A stretch of DNA of 64,000 nucleotides. Source: an uncultured Bacteroidota bacterium. Lineage in GTDB: Bacteria > Bacteroidota > Bacteroidia > Bacteroidales > SZUA-534. Every line of letters begins with the position of its first letter. The stretch's first letter is position 1. Location of the stretch: assembly GCA_946414435.1 (NCBI GenBank), contig CAMKOM010000016.1, forward strand, positions 1 through 64,000, given 5' to 3'. Position numbers and translations under genes: made by a program. The notes under the pieces were generated by a model that searched no databases, was not told where the DNA came from, and saw only the letters and a list, made by a program, of their open reading frames with translations. Below are positions 60,405 through 64,000 of the stretch, one piece after another.

Positions 60405-61676
60405 TTATCCGCCGAAGTTGTCGAAGTGAATCATTTCGTCTTCAACGCCCAGACTGTAGAGCAGGTCGAGAACGGTTTTGGCCATCATCGGCGGACCGCA
60501 CAGGTAGTACTCAATGTCTTCAGGCTCTTCGTGCGCCTTCAGATAAGTGTCGCCCATAACCGGTGCAATGAAACCTGCGGTGTACTTGATTCCAAGTCCG
60601 TCGGCTTTCGGGTCGGGACGGTCGAGCGCCAAGTGGAAGTGGAAGTTGGGGTATTCCTTCTCCAGTTCCAGGAAGTCGTTCAGGAAGAACACCTCGTCGA
60701 TGGCGCGGGCGCCGTAGAAGTAGTGCATTTCGCGGTCGCGGGTGTGCAGAGTCTTAAGCATATGCATAATCTGCGCACGCAGCGGGGCCATACCGGCGCC
60801 ACCACCAACCCAAATCATTTCGCGCTTGCTGTCGAAAATCGGATGGAAATCGCCGTAAGGGCCGCTCATAATCACCTTGTCGCCCGGTTTCAGGCTGAAG
60901 ATGTAGGTTGAAGCGATACCGCAAGGCACGTCCATAAAGCCCGGACCTTGGTCTTTCGGCTTGAACGGCGGTGTGGCGATACGCACTGTCAGCGTGATGA
61001 TGTCGCCCTCGTCGGGATAGTTGGCCATTGAGTAGGCGCGGATTGTCGGGGTGTCGTTCTTCTGATGAAGGCCGAACAGACCGAATTTCTCCCAAGTCGG
61101 AACATAAAGGTCGCCAATCAGGCTGCGGTCAAAGTCTGCGTAGTTCAGGTCGTACTCCGGAATGCGGATTTGCGCGTACGAGCCCGGGATGAAGTCCATA
61201 TGCTCGCCGGCCGGCAGTTTCACCTTGAACTCCTTGATGAACGAAGCCACGTTGCGGTTGCTGATAACCTCGCACTCCCACTCTTTGACGCCAAGCACCG
61301 ACTCCGGCACCTTGATGGTCATATTGCTCTTAACTTTGGCTTGGCAGCCTAGACGCCAGTGGTCCTTAATCTGCTTGCGGGTGAAGTGGCCCTTTTCAGA
61401 GTCGAGAATCTCGCCGCCGCCTTCCAGAATTTGGCATTTGCACTGTCCGCAAGAACCCTTGCCACCGCAAGCCGACGGCAGGTAGATGCCCTCGTTGGCC
61501 AGTGTCGACAGCAGGCTCGAGCCCGATTCAACTTCAACTTCCTTGTCGCCATTGATGGTGATTTTCACCTTGCCCGAAACGACAAGGTAACGTTTTGCCA
61601 CCAGCAGGATGGTCACAAGCAAAAGGATGATGACAAGAAACACACAGATGCTTGCCAATATTAATTTCATATCCAT
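60405..61676 (-). CDS. nqrF: Na+-translocating NADH:quinone reductase subunit F
   Basis: 423 residues: an N-terminal membrane helix (about 5-27), a 2Fe-2S ferredoxin domain with Cys70, Cys76, Cys79 and Cys111 (LPSACGGKGSCGQCKC ... LGC), and a ferredoxin-NADP reductase-like domain. FAD is bound by RAYSMANYPDEG, NADH by WVGGGAGMAPLRAQI and the C-terminal YYLCGPPMM. NqrF takes electrons from NADH into the Nqr complex. Last gene of the operon, followed by a strong terminator. Confidence 0.95.
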   Translation of the reverse strand: MDMKLILASICVFLVIILLLVTILLVAKRYLVVSGKVKITINGDKEVEVESGSSLLSTLANEGIYLPSACGGKGSCGQCKCQILEGGGEILDSEKGHFTRKQIKDHWRLGCQAKVKSNMTIKVPESVLGVKEWECEVISNRNVASFIKEFKVKLPAGEHMDFIPGSYAQIRIPEYDLNYADFDRSLIGDLYVPTWEKFGLFGLHQKNDTPTIRAYSMANYPDEGDIITLTVRIATPPFKPKDQGPGFMDVPCGIASTYIFSLKPGDKVIMSGPYGDFHPIFDSKREMIWVGGGAGMAPLRAQIMHMLKTLHTRDREMHYFYGARAIDEVFFLNDFLELEKEYPNFHFHLALDRPDPKADGLGIKYTAGFIAPVMGDTYLKAHEEPEDIEYYLCGPPMMAKTVLDLLYSLGVEDEMIHFDNFGG

Positions 61677-61692
61677 TGTCTTATCCTTTTAA

Positions 61693-62322
61693 TTACATTT
61701 TTAAGCCAGAGAAACACATAAACGACATAGCCATCAAGCCCACGGTGATGAAGGTGATGCCAAGTCCGCGCAAGGGTGCGGGAACGTTGGAATATGCCAT
61801 TTTTTCGCGAATGGCGGCCAGAGCCACAATGGCCAGAAGCCAGCCAATGCCCGAGCCCAGAGCGTAAACCACGGCGCTGCCAACCGAACCAATGTATTTC
61901 GGGTCGCTTGGTGCAAGGCCAATGCGCTGCTGCATAAAGAGCGACGCACCCATAATGGCGCAGTTCACGGCAATCAGCGGAAGGAAGATACCCAGCGAAG
62001 CGTACAGCGACGGGCTGAAGCGCTCAACCACCATCTCAACCAACTGAACAATGCCCGCAATCACACCAATAAAGAGTATGAAACTCAAGAAACTCAGGTC
62101 CACGCCCTCAACAAGGCAGTTTGGACCCAGAACCTTGGTCTGAAGCAGGTAGTTGACCGGAAGTGTGACCACCAAAACAAAAGTCACAGCAATGCCTAAT
62201 CCCAGGGCTGTCTTAACAGTCTTTGAGACAGCAAGGTATGAGCACATACCAAGGAAGAAGGCGAATATCATATTGTCCACAAAAATTGAGCGGACAAACA
62301 AACTAATCAAACTGTTATCCAT
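61693..62322 (-). CDS. nqrE: Na+-translocating NADH:quinone reductase subunit E
   Basis: 209 residues, six membrane helices, NqrE/RnfA-type. Diagnostic phrases are [18 protein letters not shown], which holds one Cys ligand of the intramembrane Fe site, and [14 protein letters not shown] with the second Cys. NqrD/NqrE pairs have antiparallel topology. 21 bp separate it from nqrD and 16 bp from nqrF. Confidence 0.94.
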   Translation of the reverse strand: MDNSLISLFVRSIFVDNMIFAFFLGMCSYLAVSKTVKTALGLGIAVTFVLVVTLPVNYLLQTKVLGPNCLVEGVDLSFLSFILFIGVIAGIVQLVEMVVERFSPSLYASLGIFLPLIAVNCAIMGASLFMQQRIGLAPSDPKYIGSVGSAVVYALGSGIGWLLAIVALAAIREKMAYSNVPAPLRGLGITFITVGLMAMSFMCFSGLKM

Positions 62323-62343
62323 CTTTCTTTAGTTTTAATGGTT

Positions 62344-62970
62344 CTACTTCTGTTGCAAATCCTTGTTGTGCGCACGCTGCCACCAGATTATGCAGGCCAC
62401 AATGATAAGCGCCATTGGCGGCATCAGCATCAGGCCGTTGTTCACATAGCCGGCGTTGGCAATGCAGTCGTAGTTCAGAACATTCACGCCGAACAGCGTG
62501 CCCGAGCCGAACAACTCGCGGAAGAACGCAACAATAATCAGTATCTTGGCGTAGCCCAGACCGTTGCCGATACCGTCAAGGAACGACGGCCACGGCTCGT
62601 TCTGCATTGCAAAAGCCTCCAGGCGGCCCATCAGAATACAGTTGGTAATGATAAGACCAACATATACAGAGAGTTGCACGCTAATGTCGTAGGCGAACGC
62701 TTTCAGAATCTCACTCACGATAGTCACCAGGGCGGCAACCACAACCAACTGCACGATAATACGGATACGCAGCGGAATGGTCTTGCGAAGGCACGAAATG
62801 ACCACGTTTGAAAGGGCGGTAATGATTGTAACCGATATGCCCATCACGATTGCCGGCATCAGTTTGGCCGTTACAGCCAATGCCGAGCAGATTCCAAGCA
62901 CCTGCACCGTTACAGGGTTGTTCAGCCCCAGCGGCGTCAGCAGCGCTTCTTTATTCTTTTTCGAACTCAT
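62344..62970 (-). CDS. nqrD: Na+-translocating NADH:quinone reductase subunit D
   Basis: 208 residues with six membrane helices. Family blocks: PLGLNNPVTVQVLGICSALA, ISCLRKTIPLRIRIIVQ and LIITNCILMGRLEAFAM, with Cys in the membrane-iron positions. GNGLGYAKILIIVAFFRELFG near the C-terminus is typical NqrD. It pairs with NqrE. Confidence 0.94.
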   Translation of the reverse strand: MSSKKNKEALLTPLGLNNPVTVQVLGICSALAVTAKLMPAIVMGISVTIITALSNVVISCLRKTIPLRIRIIVQLVVVAALVTIVSEILKAFAYDISVQLSVYVGLIITNCILMGRLEAFAMQNEPWPSFLDGIGNGLGYAKILIIVAFFRELFGSGTLFGVNVLNYDCIANAGYVNNGLMLMPPMALIIVACIIWWQRAHNKDLQQK

Positions 62971-62982
62971 ATCTCAATCCTC

Positions 62983-63771
62983 CTACCTTTTTAAAAATTT
63001 AGTGTAATTGCCAAGGCAGTTTTTCAGCATTGCATCGACACCTGTTGAAGTAATGGTGCCGCCCGAAATGCCGTCAACCTCGTATTTGGCGTCCTCAACC
63101 TTGCCGTTTTTGACAACGCTGATTTTCACCGATGTGCTGTCGCCAACCAGTTTGCCCTCAAATTGTTTTTGGAACTTGTCTGATTGGATTTCAGCGCCAA
63201 GGCCCGGTGTCTCGCTTGCGTGTGAGAAGTAGGTGCCGAAGACGGTGTTCTTGTCGTCGTTCAGAGCCACATAGCCCCAAATGGCGCCCCACAGACCGGC
63301 TCCGTAAACCGGAATCACATATTTGGTCTGTCCGTTAAGGTTGCAGACAAACACGTGGTAGCGGTTGGCTTTGCCCTCGTTCTCGTAAAGTGTTGCGAAA
63401 TCGCCCTTGTATTCAACGATTGTATCGCCTTTCAGAATCATATCTTTCACGTTTGCAGTGAAATATGCGTCAGCGTCAGCAGTCTCCACATTGAGTGAGT
63501 AGAGAATCTGCTTTTTGGTGTCCAGTTTGACGTTGGCGTCTTGTTTCGCGCGAAGCGATGAAGATACAAACGACAGCAGGAACGCCACAACAACCACCAT
63601 CGCGGCAGCGTAGGCAAACGTGTATGCGTTGCTGCTTGTTGGCAGTTTCTTTTCAGCCTTCAATTCGACAAAGGCCGAAGCCGGTGCGTTGCACTGCGGG
63701 CAAGTTTCCGGTGCTTTGTCACCCTCGTGGATATATCCGCAGGTGGTGCATTTGAATTTCTTGTTAGCCAT
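62983..63771 (-). CDS. nqrC: NqrC with an N-terminal rubredoxin-like domain
   Basis: 262 residues. Residues 5-35 form a rubredoxin-like zinc/iron knuckle: FKCTTCGYIHEGDKAPETCP with Cys8, Cys11, Cys24 and Cys27. This is the type usually found at the end of rubrerythrins. A membrane helix (about 51-72) and the NqrC periplasmic FMN-binding domain follow. The flavinylation motif DGISGGTITS places the FMN-carrying threonine at Thr239. GLWGAIWGYVAL and ETPGLGAEI are family blocks. NqrC proteins I know start directly with the membrane helix, so the N-terminal cluster domain is an addition. Confidence 0.92.
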   Translation of the reverse strand: MANKKFKCTTCGYIHEGDKAPETCPQCNAPASAFVELKAEKKLPTSSNAYTFAYAAAMVVVVAFLLSFVSSSLRAKQDANVKLDTKKQILYSLNVETADADAYFTANVKDMILKGDTIVEYKGDFATLYENEGKANRYHVFVCNLNGQTKYVIPVYGAGLWGAIWGYVALNDDKNTVFGTYFSHASETPGLGAEIQSDKFQKQFEGKLVGDSTSVKISVVKNGKVEDAKYEVDGISGGTITSTGVDAMLKNCLGNYTKFLKR

Positions 63772-63777
63772 TGTGAA

Positions 63778-64000
63778 TTATGCTTTAATTGTTACTCTTT
63801 TTTTGCGGCGGTTAATGTTCGCCTGAATGAAGAAATGGTCAATGAGCGGTGCGAAGGTGTTCATCAGCAGGATTGCCAGCATCATACCCTCGGGGAAGCC
63901 CGGGTTGAGCACGCGGATTACGATTGCCATTGCGCCAATCAGGAATCCGTAAATGAACTTACCGCCCTCGGTGCGTGCCGAAGTGACAGGGTCGGTTGCC
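63778..64000 (-). CDS. nqrB: NqrB, C-terminal end only (runs off the window)
   Basis: The last 73 codons of a gene that continues beyond position 64000. The visible part reads [20 protein letters not shown], then [20 protein letters not shown] and [14 protein letters not shown], the well-conserved C-terminal helices of NqrB. NqrB is the membrane subunit carrying covalent FMN and riboflavin. The nqrC ATG is 6 bp after its stop, consistent with the usual nqrABCDEF order; nqrA should lie beyond the edge. Confidence 0.92.
   Translation of the reverse strand, partial: ATDPVTSARTEGGKFIYGFLIGAMAIVIRVLNPGFPEGMMLAILLMNTFAPLIDHFFIQANINRRKKRVTIKA

Overview
The window looks like a chromosomal segment of a Bacteroidales-type Bacteroidota. 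Evidence: three proteins end in type IX secretion (T9SS) sorting domains (17871-23387, 43162-46014, 57137-58552). Many promoters fit the phylum-specific TAnnTTTG -7 element, best seen as TTTG-N19-TAnnTTTG before tRNA-Gln. There is an Na+-NQR operon, a flotillin (FloA)/NfeD pair, a TIGR03915/TIGR03916 radical-SAM repair pair, a FISUMP lipoprotein and aspartate-rich surface repeats. No phage, IS element, CRISPR array or rRNA was seen.

Layout. 1-330: the 5' end of a secreted protein leaving the window, next to a hairpin-rich palindromic element. 330-14232 (minus): an envelope efflux/ABC system in two transcription units, TolC-HlyD and ATPase plus four MacB/FtsX-like permeases. The permeases are two tandem copies of a two-gene cassette. 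Both units have TGGCAC elements at the same distance from an 11-bp-period GTAAA tract, suggesting sigma-54 control. 14553-17527 (plus): exbB-exbD-tonB-yhcC. 17871-23387: a 1838-residue BspA-like surface protein with InlB-type repeats. 23531-28447: an AONS/KBL-type PLP enzyme, tRNA-Gln, a small lipoprotein, a serpin and aminopeptidase P (these two on minus), and a SemiSWEET transporter.

28784-40151 (plus) is the most unusual locus: ten closely packed genes ending in a strong terminator. In order they are CheR, a degenerate CheR, a receiver-less CheB, a membrane GAF protein, a membrane GAF-PAS-PAS-SpoIIE phosphatase, a SiaB-like kinase, a SiaC-like phosphoprotein, a TerB-like/ABCG fusion transporter, a lipoprotein and a small secreted protein. 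I read it as a chemosensory-type methylation module joined to a Sia-type partner switch and an ABCG-type exporter. No chemoreceptor, CheA, CheY or diguanylate cyclase is present.

40219-50122 (plus): gmhA, an HD hydrolase, FISUMP lipoprotein, T9SS OB-fold protein, DUF1573 protein, aminotransferase and the radical-SAM repair pair. 50188-56018: tdk (minus), then a coiled-coil protein, rsmI, a LytTR regulator, a DUF2807 protein, clpS, nfeD and floA. 56201-59889 (minus): argH, a T9SS type-B protein and dus. 60405-64000 (minus): nqrB(partial)-C-D-E-F, with a rubredoxin-like domain fused to NqrC.

Several genes are followed, from the stop codon on, by 7-bp or 8-bp tandem repeats that place stop triplets in all three frames. 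All assignments come from reading the sequence by eye; no searches were run.
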